From: Cristatella mucedo
Lineage: Eukaryota > Bryozoa > Phylactolaemata > Cristatellidae
Assembly: GCA_009760855.2 (NCBI GenBank)
Contig: WPIO01000016.1
Location: forward strand, 5,547,001-5,611,000
Length of the DNA: 64,000 nt
Direction: 5' to 3'
The number at the start of each line of letters is the position of its first letter. Positions within the stretch are counted from its first letter, which is position 1. The notes under the pieces are model-generated. The model ran no database searches. It was not told the DNA's origin and saw nothing but the letters and a program-made list of their open reading frames with translations. Shown in pieces: positions 1 to 10,512 of this stretch. The position numbers were made by a program, and so were the translations under genes.

Positions 1-150
1 AAATATTTTCTAACCAGGCTTCGCATCGCCCGTTCCTCTTACTCAAGTCGCTCGGCTGTGCCTCATGCCAACTTCAGGTCCTTTGGAGGCCGTGCCTTTT
101 AGTTTGTATGCTCTAAAAGCCTGTCAAACTCATTGACCGCCAGAGTGCTC
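1..150 (+). mobile_element. LINE-A relic, C-terminal end of ORF
   Basis: The first 150 bases resemble the end of the LINE-A ORF seen at 27650 and 49150 (a segment like CATCGCCCGTTCC ... GTTTGTATGCTCTAAAAGCC). It corresponds to the translated motif S-F-G-D-R-A-F-S-S-Y-A-P-K-A. Frameshifted and incomplete at the window edge. Confidence 0.5.
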
Positions 151-2964
151 GAAAACTGCAAGGGAGTTGAGCAGGTAGCACAAGAGCAGGAAATCTGTAT
201 AACAAGTACAGAGCGTATAAGTGTAAGATACGTATAAGTGCAGAGCGTGCAAGAGCGCTGGCGACCTAAGGAATCCGTAGCGAAATGCTCTTCGTTCCAC
301 TTTTGCCCGAACGAGAGCTCAACTGTTATCCTACAATACACGACGACAGACTACGAAGCACAGCTGTCGGTCTACCTCGGAGAGTTCAAACCAACACGGC
401 CACACCAACGTGGCACCAGTCGCTGCTGCGGCACTTGCATTGTGTGGCGGCCTTTCTGCCATTTTGGATAGTGATTTATATGATATTGTGGTTCGGCATA
501 CAGAACGCTGGCCCAGAACAACGCCAATGGTTTATTTCGCAAGGCACGAAGCAGCAAGACGCACGACTGCCTTCGCCCCCTTCTCACACTCGAGTCTCCT
601 TCCCTTCCTCCAGTCCCCTGGTTGACCCCGATGATTCATCGAGGGCCACAACTGTGCAGTGGCCGACCATGATGGTGCATCCACCATCTGGCCACCAGCG
701 GTTACCGGCCGGTGTCCATGCCACATCACAGGCTCATCAGAGGAGCATGCATACACTCAAACTACAGATACAAATCATTTATATATTATAAACAGGAAAG
801 CATCACAATGCGAACTTAGGAAGCATTAGTGTTAATAGCAAATTCTCAGCATTGGATCTAAATCTAATATTAGTTGCTCCTGAGTACTGAGTACTTCAAT
901 GGCATATAGCGAGTTACAACTCAGTCGCCGCCTTCCTTAGCCCCTGAGCGACATGATGCATGACTTGATCCACGTAGTTGAAGTAGGAATCAGACCACGA
1001 GCCACTCACGTCCAACGTCGTGGGGCAGAAAGAAAATAAGATTGACAGTCGAAAATCGTAGATGGCTCATCTACGATGCCATTGATACCACTTTTATAAC
1101 TCTCGACTTTGGCCATGTCAATGTGAATATGTCCTTTCATCCCTCCTAAAAATAGACAAGCAACTCACTGGAACTTAGTACAGGAAACTGAATAATGCGT
1201 GGCTGCAAAACCTCAATCTAGTAGCAATTATGCACTGCTCGATACAAACCTTCTCGGTTTCAATACAGTGGGCGCAAAGAATGTTGCATGTCTTTCTCAA
1301 GCTTGAAGGTTTAACATTAAAAAACCATAGATCCAGCCAGCTAGCGGTCATGGATTTATTAAATTCAATGGCGGTAACTATTTTTTCAATGTACTATTTT
1401 TTACTCGAACTGAAAACTAGGCCCTTGCAAATATGTTAACATGACAGTTTGTATCATGAAGCTGCAATGAGAGGATCTCCAGATTTAGATCATAATTGGT
1501 GTATTACCTATTCGGTTGATTCATTTGGCCTATGCATACGGCAGGAGAAACTTTTTTATACGCCAGTGCCGCTTCAATGGATCCTCAACATCTACAGCCG
1601 CCATGTTTAAAGACAAAAACTAGTTATGTGCTTTGTGCTGTGCGGTACGAGCTCATTTCTTGCCTGATAGTAAAATATTTTGCACAAATAATTAGCAAAC
1701 TCGTACGAACACAACTACGCTGCCGCCACTTTGTGCTCTTTATCCTGTCGTGAATAGGAACGTACATCTGCGTAGCAAAGTCTGACCGTGCTGATTGGCC
1801 GATTGAACTGAGCTACCGCTTCCGACGGCAGGGCGAAGAACGACATTGTTCTGTGGTTCTTCGAACGGCCTCACCGTTCCCAGCTCGAAGCAGAAACAGA
1901 GTAATGTAAAGCTCCATCTGTGACTCCGCAGAGCCATGAAGACAAAACGGGTGTTACGCTGGAGAGCTTTCTATAGCGCACTTTCTATGGTGAAATTCAT
2001 TATTGCATTCGACTTTTAGGATTGCATCGCGTAATGCTGCTCAGCCTTGCCTACCTGAGTCAGTTAGGCACAAGGCAGCCGAAGCGTTTGTCATGTCACC
2101 TCATCTGTATGGTCTTCGTTATCCTCGGTGGCCCCGGCTGATCTTCTGAGCTGCCTCACGATTTCTTTCTGCCGAGCCAGGTCGGCTGGCTTCGTGAAGT
2201 GCTTTTCTTCGGACAGAACTTCCTGACACACTCCCCATACCTATAGCGTTCGAGTAGACGCGGTGGGTAAAGATGGCATCTTCATCAGACCGAAGAGTCA
2301 TAGAGGCTGAGGGGAGCTTGAAGCAAGCGACTAGATCGCCGACGTTACTTGGAGAGGAAGTACTGAGATCGTAGGTACCGGAAGTAGAAGGAAAATTATA
2401 CGTATCGATAGTGTAACAGCGAGCGGAGCACGTAGTAAATAAAATAAAACTCCGGTAAGACAAGAGAGAAAATAGTCCGCAATGAACCATGGGATAACAC
2501 TGCCCGAGCAACGAGCAATACATGAAACCAAAGAGGTGCTATGTATACAGGCGAGCAATGCGAAACCTAGAGACACGTGACACGTCGGTAAAACTCCGAA
2601 ATGCGCAGTAAATCAAGACCAGATGGTTCAGGAGAGCAGTCGATGTTTCGATAATTTCGCCGGCGGAGTGGTCTGCTATGCTAATTTAATGCATTGAAGA
2701 AGGTGAGCCCTTGATGGCGCCTATGATTGGCCGTTGGGTGGTCAGTCTTGCCTAAGTCTAGGCCAAGAAGTAGAACAAGCTACGTAGCTTCTGAGACTTC
2801 GTGACGAGTCTTGCTCAAGTTTTGGACCGCCCACCAGTATTGGTGACATTTTTGCCAAAGACTGGAGCAGGATAGAAGTAGGAAAGAAGCAAGACTCACC
2901 GCGAAAACGCGGCTTACGACAAAAAAAATACTCTCGCAACAGCGACTGCAGTTTTAAAGCTTAC
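151..2964. other. No gene recognised
   Basis: Moderately AT-rich DNA with only short ORFs and no domain or repeat I could assign. I searched its minus strand for the coiled-coil exon expected after 2965 and did not find one. Confidence 0.5.
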
Positions 2965-3150
2965 CCATGCGTGGAACAATGCCGCCGTCGGCGTCGCCTT
3001 ACTAACGGCTTCCGTCTTGTACCCGTCCACGATTTGCCGAGCTCTAGCCGCCATTTCGGGGTGGACGGTTCTAATGTCAAGGTCACTTATTCGCTTACCG
3101 AGTCCGTCCGTGCCCGTGTTGCCGCATTTCTTCTGCAGATCAACCCATTG
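2965..3150 (-). CDS. Dynein microtubule-binding-head-like exon (predicted exon 6)
   Basis: A strong acceptor (CTCTTTTGCAG) precedes 3150 and a strong donor (GCATGG/GTAAGC) follows 2965. Both junctions are phase 0 and the exon is exactly 62 codons. It reads QWVDLQKKCGNTGTDGLGKR, then a segment with ISDLDIRTVHPEM, then DGYKTEAVSKATPTAALFHA then W. Dynein heads show W after the LLGE motif and end with a pattern like P-E-x-V-x-K-A-S-x-A-A-x-x-L-x-x-W. The distance from LLLGE to the final W is 68 residues when joined to the previous exon, against about 65 in cytoplasmic dynein as I remember it. The return stalk helix should be in the next exon, which I cannot find before position 1. Confidence 0.55.
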
Positions 3151-3540
3151 CTGCAAAAGAGCTCGACAGTAGCAGACGAATCTGTGCGCGCCGGAGTCAA
3201 ATTAGGCTGACCGCCTAGTTTCCGGGCAAATGTGTACGAATGAGTGAACGAGCGGAATGAACAAACAGCTGACGCTGTGCGGGCGCTTCAAGACCAATCG
3301 GTCACCCGCGTGCATAATACAATCGTAATACGTTACAATCGCCGGGCCGCTTTTCACTCTGACGGAAAAGCCTAGAATACAAACCTGTGCAAATGCAGCT
3401 GAGCGAAAGCCCCCTCGCCCCCCCCCCCCCGTGTAAGTTGCCAAAACTGCATTGAACGCACAGCACAAGTGCAAACCGAAGTCACCGAAGCGAGGGCAGC
3501 GAGGGCAGCGAGCAAACTGCCGAAGCAGAAAACCGCAGTC

Positions 3541-3710
3541 TGAGATAAAAAATAAATCCTAGCTGATTAAACAGCCTCTTTTTGTATTGCGACAGAAGAG
3601 CCTTTACGGCTATCACCACCGCTTGCAGTGGCGATAAAGGATCGCCCACCGCAGGAATCGAACCCACCCACAAGCAACCGCCTTACCTAGTGTGCCATCA
3701 CGGCTCAGGT
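3541..3710 (-). mobile_element. SINE-B copy
   Basis: Antisense copy of the tRNA-derived SINE-B: reverse strand runs from GTGATGGCACACTAGGTAAG through GGGTTCGATTCCTGCGGTGG to AAAGAGGCTGTTTAATCAGC. GGTTCGATTCC is a good RNA polymerase III B box. It lies in the predicted intron between exons 5 and 6 of the KY-like gene. Confidence 0.8.
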
Positions 3711-3989
3711 CATGTGTAATTGTGGTAGATAACAAAAAGCAGTTACTTTGAACCGACCTTGCCCTTGGGTCTTGACCTAAGTGCTCGCACTTCACGACCC
3801 AGTTGGTAATTTCGAGCCCCGCAGCAGGCAATCCTTTATCGCTTAATCTTTAATCCTTTATCCTTAATCGCTTCTCGCCTCCTGACATAGAGCGCTCTAA
3901 CGTGCGTTCTTGTTCTTTGCAGAATTTTTCCGAAAACTGAAGTTCTTGCGAACATCGTATACGGAAACGATACAGCTTAGACCTGTTTA

Positions 3990-4099
3990 AATTTTACCAT
4001 TCAATTGCATTTCACTTTGCAGGAAATGTAAAGCGCCTAGAGAGAGATTAAGTTCTCTGAGGGCGCTTTATCAATTGAATTATTATTATTATTATTATC
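3990..4099 (+). mobile_element. LINE-A 3' tail with ATT repeats
   Basis: Contains the LINE-A terminal block AAAGCGCCTAGAGAGAGATT, then AAGTTCTCTGAGGGCGCTTT and (ATT)n. Only the last 110 bases of the element remain, as expected of heavily 5'-truncated non-LTR insertions. Confidence 0.75.
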
Positions 4100-4154
4100 C
4101 CCACTAATCTTTACTAATTAAAGCGAGGTAGTCCTTCTGTCCAAAAAGCGGCCA

Positions 4155-4400
4155 GATGACGCACTTCCGTCACGCGGCAAGATGGCGTAGGTTATCTTCC
4201 GTGACCATACCATGACTACTTCTACTATGACTCAGCCAAGCGAGTTGACTGGCAATGAGCTCTTGCTAAAGCGACAAAGTTCGTCCGTCCTTCCGTCACG
4301 CGGCACTTTACTTTCGTCACTCGGCAAGACGGTGGCCATTACTTCCGGAAGTGACGTGTAATAAATGTGTAGTTCTACTATGACTCAGCGAAGCGAGTCC
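4155..4400 (+). repeat. Diverged direct repeat, about 90-base units
   Basis: Two blocks share CCGTCAC(G/T)CGGCAAGA(T/C)GG and TTCTACTATGACTCAGC(C/G)AAGCGAGT, roughly 155 bases apart. Between them is a third partial TCCGTCACGCGGCA. Not related to the LINE or SINE families here. Confidence 0.6.
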
Positions 4401-5390
4401 ACAGAAAGCTTATGTGGTGTGCTCTAACTGCTCTTTATTACAAGTGGAGTAGCGTGCGCTAAGGATTTTCTTCTGCGATTAACTGGGAATGAGGCTGTTA
4501 AATTGGCGGATCTTGACCTCTTATTTACTCGTGAATTTATAAAACGAGTAGGGGATGAAAAGAGCCAAGGGGCAACGAGCACCGCGCAGATGGAACCGCT
4601 CAAGGAGCCCAAACGCACTACTACCATAGCGGTGCGCATCCGGGTAGGGGTGCAAGCGAGCCTAAAGTCAGCAGCGGCGGCGGCGGCGTCGGCGTCGGAG
4701 GAGGAGATGAGCTCTCGACGAGGACTGCATCCCTTGTGGAGTCGGGGGGGGGGAGTTGCAAACGTCATTGAGGAGGCTTTTGTCAGGTCCACATTTTCGC
4801 GGCAGCTTTGTTATCTGTGGGGAAAGCTGGAGCTGGAATTATCCCGCTATTCTACGTAATTCTACGCTATTGCTTCCTGTTTGGAGGTTCAGCGAGCAGC
4901 GTGTAACCTAGTTCAAATCGGCAGCCGTGAGTTAATTTCCTAGCTAAAGTGACTGGCCACGGCCGTTTAGGTTAGTTGACGCAGTCGGGAAGTCGCGGAT
5001 TAAACAGCCGACCTCCGACCTTTCGGACCTTCGCATAATCTTCGTCGCCTGTAGCTCCAGTGCTGCGATATCCCCCAGAGTTGCGGTTTCACCTGAGCCG
5101 CTACCTTCGCCGCTTGTCAGTTCAGCAACATGCGCATCTCCAGTCTTGGCGAAGGCCAAGGCCACCGCCTCTATAGGTATTAGCCCTGGGTAGCAACAGT
5201 CACATAGCGACGAGCAGTACGCAGCCCGGATAGCCTGGCTAGCCACCCCCTCCCTCGGTACCAGCTCCTGTCTTCGCAGCGCGACTCGGGGGTCAGCTCG
5301 AGGTCAGCTCGAGGCTGGCGGCTTGTCTGCGTAGCCCCGAGTCGCCTACGAGGCGTGAGTGCAGGCAGCTCTTTGTTTTCTTCGGATGCC

Positions 5391-5525
5391 GAGCTGGTTT
5401 GGTCCAGCGGTCAAGGTGCTCGCCCCAACCGAGGTCTGGCCGAGGTCGTGGGCTCGAGCCCAGTGGCATATGTGTAGCGCCTGAATAGAGACTAAGTTCT
5501 CCTAGGGCGTTATACGAATGAATTT
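5391..5525 (+). mobile_element. SINE-A copy
   Basis: tRNA-like head GAGCTGGTTTGGTCCAGCGG then TCAAGGTGCTCGCCCC, with GTCGTGGGCTCGAGCCC as a B-box-like block. The 3' end GCGCCTGAATAGAGACTAAG then TTCTCCTAGGGCGTTAT matches the LINE-A tail. Followed directly by a TA microsatellite. Confidence 0.8.
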
Positions 5526-5580
5526 ATATATATATATATTATATATATAATATATATATATGTATTATATATATAATATA

Positions 5581-5615
<35 letters not shown>
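5526..5615. repeat. (TA)n microsatellite
   Basis: About 90 bases of alternating TA with a few interruptions, starting at the 3' end of the SINE-A copy and probably grown from its tail. Confidence 0.9.
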
Positions 5616-5622
<7 letters not shown>

Positions 5623-5799
5623 CCGCGAGAATTTCTCTGCTTGACCGAGTTGTGGCCGGCCGCCCGGTCACATCCGGGTTCGTTCCGTTCTGTCGAGTTC
5701 GGTTTGGCACGCTTTCCTCTAGGCGTTCGGGCTAACATAAGGAGACATTTTAATTCTTCTTTTTTCGCATTAGTGAGCGACACCAGCTCGATTACGAGC

Positions 5800-5972
5800 C
5801 ATTCTGGCTCACTAGGTAAGAAGGTTGCTTTTCACGACCTCGGCCCCGAGGTTGAGGGTTCAAATCCTGCGATGGTTGATCCTTTGTCGCCGCTGCAGGC
5901 GACGGTGATAGCCGTAAAGGCTCTGCTGTCGCTATACAAAAGAGGCTGTTAAATCAGCTAGTACTTTTTTAA
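5800..5972 (+). mobile_element. SINE-B copy
   Basis: CACTAGGTAAGAAGGTTGCT ... GAGGGTTCAAATCCTGCGAT ... GTGATAGCCGTAAAGGCTCT ... AAAGAGGCTGTTAAATCAGC and a T run. Complete head-to-tail copy with a B-box-like GGTTCAAATCC. Confidence 0.8.
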
Positions 5973-6137
5973 GTAGATCCTGCTGGCACATAGCCGGCGT
6001 TTCACAGACTTGAGCTAGTAAAAAATGGACGACCAGGTTCTGGAGGAAGGACGAATACCCGAAACTGGCTCCTAATATATGGCTCCGAATATGGCTCCTA
6101 ATCCAGGACGCACACAAAACTGCGGTGCCGTCTGAAG

Positions 6138-6240
6138 TAATAATAATAATAATAAACTTGATAAAGTGCCCTCAGAGAGCTCAATCTCTTTCTAGGCGCT
6201 TTGTAGCGAAGCGAATACAAAATGGCGACGCCATTGCAGG
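6138..6240 (-). mobile_element. LINE-A 3' tail
   Basis: (TAA)n followed by ACTTGATAAAGTGCCCTCAG, AGAGCTCAATCTCTTTCTAG and GCGCTTTGTAG, the reverse complement of the LINE-A end. Confidence 0.7.
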
Positions 6241-6599
6241 CACGGAAGTTGTTGAATAAAAGAAGCCCGGTACGCTGCTATCTGCAAACGACAATGCGTA
6301 TCATCACGCACTTTCCTCAGCGTCATGTCATGGCGGGATAATTATCTGACAGTATTGTCTTTTTCAGTTTCCAGTCTTTCAACGTAAGGGCGACCGCTAG
6401 GAAAAACGCGGTCGCGCCTAATGCCCGAAACGAGGACGAGGATTTCTAAGCAGTACATCTCGTCGTGGAAAACCAGCGTGACCAGCAGCCTCTTCCCAAT
6501 TACTCACGCGATGGGCTTTTCCTCCCTAAGCGCATGACGTCTACCGTTGAAGCAAAAGATTGTAGCCTACGGCCTTGGACAAAGGTAAAAATAAACAAA

Positions 6600-6738
6600 T
6601 AAAATTCGTCTGTATAGCGCCCCAAGATAACTCAATTTCTATTCAGGCGCTTCGCGCAAGCCACGGGGCTTGGCTCACGACCTCAGCCAGACCTTGGTCC
6701 CATGGCGAGCACCTTAGCCGCTGGACTAAACCAGCCTG
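6600..6738 (-). mobile_element. SINE-A copy
   Basis: Reverse-strand SINE-A: starts near CCAGGCTGGTTTAGTCCAGC, ends with TGTATAGCGCCCCAAGATAA on the plus strand. The head has the TGGTTTAGTCCAGCGGCTAA block shared with the other SINE-A copies. Confidence 0.75.
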
Positions 6739-7205
6739 GCAACATAATTCAGTTAGATTTTTCTTACCTCAGTTTCTATTTTTGCTACATCAAGAGAATA
6801 CGAATATTTTTTTGGCTATAATTTCTGTCTCGCTATTATTATTATGGCCAGCATTAACATGCCTTCCACGGTCGGCTTCAGGCTTCATGTTATTAGTAAA
6901 AGTATTAAAGTTTGTCAGCACCACATCCTCGTAAGAATGCACAGAATATTTTGGTTCTTACGGGGCTTTTCCCGTTGCAGCTCTTTCCCATGCATAGCTT
7001 ATGTGGTGAGGCAAAGACGTGCTAGGTTAATCTGCGTTGGCCTTAAAAAAAATTGGCACTCAATGCGGTGACCGGCGCGCTCTAAAATTCCACTAGTAAA
7101 TTCAAAAGCAGCACATTTTACGACTAGTGTCCTCACATTACGGACTCGTGGCTAGAGAGATGGCTAGTGAGCGAGGAGAGAACTTCAGAAGTCTCGTCCT
7201 ACCTC

Positions 7206-7358
7206 GCTGGCTTGGCCCAGTGGCTAAGGTGCTCGCCCCCGACCAAGGTCTGGCCGAGGTCGTGGGCTCGAGCCTCGTGGCGTATGTGAAGCGCACGAGT
7301 GGAGATTAAGTTCTCTCATAGGGCGTTATGCAAATTATTTATTTATTACTATTATTAT
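7206..7358 (+). mobile_element. SINE-A copy with ATT-type tail
   Basis: GCTGGCTTGGCCCAGTGGCT then AAGGTGCTCGCCCC, GTCGTGGGCTCGAGCC and a LINE-A-like end GAGATTAAGTTCTCTCATAG then GGCGTTATGCAAATT with a TTATT/ATT run. Confidence 0.8.
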
Positions 7359-7479
7359 CTTGCAATGATGACGTCGTAGATTTTCTCTGTAATCGTTGCC
7401 CCGGAGATTCTCAGGACTGTAGTAGGAAATAAAAAAGAGTAGCTTTTGTCTGATTTATCTTTAAAAATTCCTGGGTCAA

Positions 7480-7800
7480 TGACCTAAAGCGAGTGGGGCC
7501 TTGTCCTCTATGCAATCCCGCTGTTCGTGCGACAATCTCTCGGCAGCATGACCTCTAAACCTTAGCCTATGACCTCTAGTATTACCTTAATTATGACCCG
7601 AAGCCCTCAGACCTAATGCGACTGCGGCCCCTAGGCAAGCCAGCTACTCGTGAGGCAATCTCTTTGGTGCAGCATGACCTCTAGCCCCTAAAGTATGACC
7701 TCTAATATGACCTAAAGTATGACCTCTATCTCTCTGACCTAAAGCGAGTTTGGCCTCTAGGCATTGGCCGGCTGCTCGTGCGGCAATCTCTCTGCGGCGG
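7480..7800 (+). repeat. Degenerate tandem repeat, three units of about 125-130 bases, rich in TGACCT
   Basis: Three units begin GACCTAA(A/T)GCGA(G/C)T at about 7481, 7610 and 7736. They continue through a (T/C)CTA(T/G)GCA block, (T/A)(G/C)TCGTGCGRCAATCTCT-like sequence and CAGCATGACCTCTA. TGACCT occurs at 7480, 7549, 7570, 7675, 7696, 7708, 7720 and 7735. It lies in the predicted intron between exons 5 and 6 of the KY-like gene. Confidence 0.65.
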
Positions 7801-8079
7801 CGGCCCGAGAGCTCGCTGCACGCTCGCTTGCGTGCGGGCATACTTGCCACGGCCTGCTCCATAACATCTAAGGTACTCGTCGAAAAAGGCTAGCAGCGGA
7901 ATCACAGGATTTGTTACTGGTTCCGCGGCCAATTGCTCTGTCGAGGGCGCACACTAATTCTCGCGATAGGTGGCGCCACGCCACGCTACAGCGGCCAGCG
8001 AAAGCCGAGCGAGCCCGCCATTCTAGCCGCAGCTGCTGCTGCTCCGTCCGCCGGCCGAAGCGTCAGAGCCGCCGCTTAC

Positions 8080-8360
8080 CGTGTATGCTATCTCACATTC
8101 GCCGAGCAGAAGCAGGCAGGCGTTCAGCATGTCGTGCACGGCTGCTGGTGGCTTGCTGTAGCTCCTCACTTCGCTGATGACCGTCTTATTCTCTTTTAAG
8201 ACGTCCGACTTGATCTTGTCGAGCCTCTCCAGAGTACCGAGCAGGGCGACGGCTGTCTTGTTCTCGGAAGAGACGAGAGATACGAACTTGCTTTCGCGAG
8301 CCATTTTGGTCGAAGTCCTCAGGAGAGCGATACTTCTCTTGTCGATGGCGTCGAGCAACG
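8080..8360 (-). CDS. Dynein-stalk-like exon (predicted exon 5 of the KY-like gene)
   Basis: The acceptor TTGCTCTGCAG precedes 8360 and the donor ACACG/GTAAGC follows 8080. The exon carries 93 codons, entered in phase 1 and left in phase 0. An alternative donor GAAT/GTGAGA at 8097 would be phase 1 and would not fit the next exon. The diagnostic part is LERLDKIK ... ISEVRSYSKPPAAVHDMLNA then CLLLLGE. This matches the end of the first stalk helix and the start of the dynein microtubule-binding head (family pattern EVKS-x-x-x-PP-x-x-V ... CxLLGE). The first 40 residues are less charged than a normal dynein coiled coil and I cannot place them. No AAA+ motor exon was seen nearby. Confidence 0.55.
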
Positions 8361-8401
8361 CTGCAGAGCAATTCCACCCCAACGGTCAGACAGAACCAGA
8401 G

Positions 8402-8452
8402 AGGTCAGAGCCAGAGAGGTCAGAGCCAGAGAGGTCAGTGCCAGAGAGGTCA
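8402..8452 (+). repeat. 15-base tandem repeat containing AGGTCA, four units
   Basis: AGGTCA recurs at 8402, 8417, 8432 and 8447 within the unit AGGTCAGAGCCAGAG, exactly 15 bases apart. On the minus strand this is the CT-rich end of the intron just upstream of the 8360 acceptor. Confidence 0.85.
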
Positions 8453-8481
8453 GAGCGGAGCGGTTCAGCGGTGGACATAGT

Positions 8482-8520
8482 AATAATAATACATGTGTAT
8501 AGTGCCTTCAGAGAACTCGG
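8482..8520 (-). mobile_element. LINE-A tail fragment
   Basis: TAATAATAATACATGTGTAT then AGTGCCTTCAGAGAACTCGG resembles the reverse of the LINE-A end. The following 60 bases diverge. Confidence 0.5.
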
Positions 8521-8594
8521 CGGTCCATCGGCGAACCCCGATCGCCACTGCCCGTCTCCTTCAGGCACTTCCATCTGCCTCCCACCTACTCGCC

Positions 8595-8710
8595 CCTGCA
8601 CATGCATCTTGCATACTCGCCTTTCCACCTGCTTCCCGCCTTCTGGCCCTTTCACCTGCCTCCAGCCAACTCGCCCTTCTACCTGCCTTCAGTCTACCTA
8701 CCCTTTAACC
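8595..8710 (+). repeat. Degenerate CT-rich tandem repeat
   Basis: Several units of about 21-30 bases built from CACCTGC(T/C)TCC(A/C)GCC and TCGCCCTT. Low complexity, no coding sense on either strand. Confidence 0.5.
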
Positions 8711-9221
8711 GGCCAGCACGTACTCGGCGACTGGAAATTCAGTGCAATACTTTGTTATTGCGGCTGCCCTTCCAGCATCTGCTGGGTACGCCGATCTCCT
8801 AAGAAATTTGAGTTTGGCGATAAAAGGCGCTATAATTAATGGTACGCGGACCATTTGTGAAGTCGCTATTGCGGTAAATGCTTGCGACGTTTACACTGCC
8901 GTTTACATTTTGGTGGACTACTGTAATCATGACCTTCTAGAATCTGACATTGAGTAAGGATGGGTAGCGAGAGAAGCTAGGTGAATTGAGGGAGGCAAAA
9001 TTGGGGAGGAAATGAAGCGACAATTATAAGGGAGGGCGGTTGGGCAGGCTGGGCAAACGGAACGGACAGACTGCAGCAAAGATTTTCATATATACACTAG
9101 TAGATATCTCGAAGCCCTTGGTGCTGGTCGTCCGTGCAGCGTCATTATTTCTATTAATTCCTGTATATCAAAAGAATGAATGGGCGTAGAACTTTCGAGC
9201 GAAACCTGCTAGATGGCCTTA

Positions 9222-9420
9222 ATAATAATAATAATAGCATATTTGTTTAGCTCCCTCAGAGAACTTAATCTCTTTCTAGGCACTTTATATAGGCTGTAAA
9301 GAAAGCATGATCCCAACATACAATGTGCATGGAACTGCACCAAATATTTGACAAACTTGTTGTACAAATCACAGAGCCTCGAGTGTCAGACCAACTAATC
9401 CTGTACGTCGGAGTGCTTGG
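9222..9420 (-). mobile_element. LINE-A 3' end fragment
   Basis: (TAA)n then TAGCTCCCTCAGAGAACTTA and ATCTCTTTCTAGGCACTTTA, followed by diverged 3' untranslated sequence (GTAAAGAAAGCATGATC...). Confidence 0.65.
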
Positions 9421-9751
9421 TGAGCAGCTACTCACGCTCAGAGAATGTCAGCGGCAGCCATGATTGCTACAAGTAGGGCCAATGATACACAGCCATGTTG
9501 TAAACATGGCAGTCAGCAATGCTGGATTAAATGGAAAAGGCTGCTACTAGCAACCTTTCACAGCAGTCCGAGCAGGAGAGATGAAAGGTGAGAAACACTG
9601 AGCTTACACTCGGCCGTCAGTATGAAAAGTAGAAATCGGATGCTTAATGCCGGTGTGCGAGTGCGATACGGCTGAGTACAAACTGCAACGAAGCCTCGGC
9701 CTTGGCAATTGTATTGTCCTACGCTGCGCCCAATAAGGAGGCTAAAGGTTA

Positions 9752-9907
9752 GGGCTGATTTACCAGCCTCATGTATACAGTGGTAGAGACCCTTCGTGGC
9801 TATCACCACCACTTGAGGGGCCAATAAAGGATCACCCACTGCGAGACTCAAACCCACGATCTGGGTAGTGAAGAGGGAGCACCTGACCCCTTGGCTAAGA
9901 CCCAGGG
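9752..9907 (-). mobile_element. SINE-B copy (diverged)
   Basis: Reverse of GTCTTAGCCAAGGGGTCAGG ... GGGTTTGAGTCTCGCAGTGG ... CCACGAAGGGTCTCTACCAC ... GAGGCTGGTAAATCAGC. An older subfamily with a different A-box region. Confidence 0.65.
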
Positions 9908-10247
9908 GTCAAGCAATATATCTCATCTTTGTCACCAATATCTTTGCTCGGTTTAACAAAAGCCATTGTAAATAGCTGCCTGACCACGCGTCTCTTTGTA
10001 TGCGATACCCTTATAAGTGTCAGGTTTGTGCTAAAAATCCATGTTTAGCGACAGCCTTTACAAAAAATGAAACTGCTTGGGTTAAACTAGAATGCTCACT
10101 GCTAACTTCTCACAACGTTCAGCTGATGGGCGGGACTGGGGCAGAAGAGGAAATCAGACTACATATTTCAAATCGAAAAAATTGAGAAAGAGCTTGAAAA
10201 GGTGTCTCGCGAATGAAGGATCGGCAGCGTCTAAATATTGCAGGATC

Positions 10248-10340
10248 AACAGCAGCAGCAACAGCAGCAGCAATGGTAGCAGCAGCAGCAACGGCAAAAG
10301 CATTAGGAGTAACGGTAGCAGCAGGAGCAGGAGCTACTAT
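10248..10340 (+). repeat. Imperfect AGC/CAG trinucleotide repeat
   Basis: About 90 bases of AGC-type triplets with ATG, ACG and AGG interruptions. The plus-strand reading is a Ser/Asn run (SSSNSSSNGSSSSNG) with no flanking coding support. Confidence 0.8.
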
Positions 10341-10512
10341 GAATCACTGTGATGGCGTACACCGAAACTAAGGAGCTAATAGCTAAGTGATTGGAGGCCA
10401 GTATTCGAAGACACGGTTTTCATGTACTAGCGATGCCAGTGAATAAAATATAACATTATTGATTGAGAGTTATCTGGTGGTTCGATTAAGTTCTCGCAGT
10501 GGCAATCGGCCA

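Noticed and set aside
4503-4859. 118-codon plus-strand open frame (MADLDLLFTREFIK...)
   Set aside because: Runs through a GGC/GTC repeat and a poly-G tract, is open on both strands, and has no domain or splice context.
4944-5246. 100-codon minus-strand frame with GEGSGSGETATLGDIAALEL
   Set aside because: Protein-like composition in part, but no confident splice sites or family; left uncalled, though it lies in the predicted intron of the KY-like gene.
8177-8839. 220-codon plus-strand open frame
   Set aside because: Overlaps the dynein-like exon in antisense and runs through the 15-base tandem repeat and CT-rich repeat; no domain.
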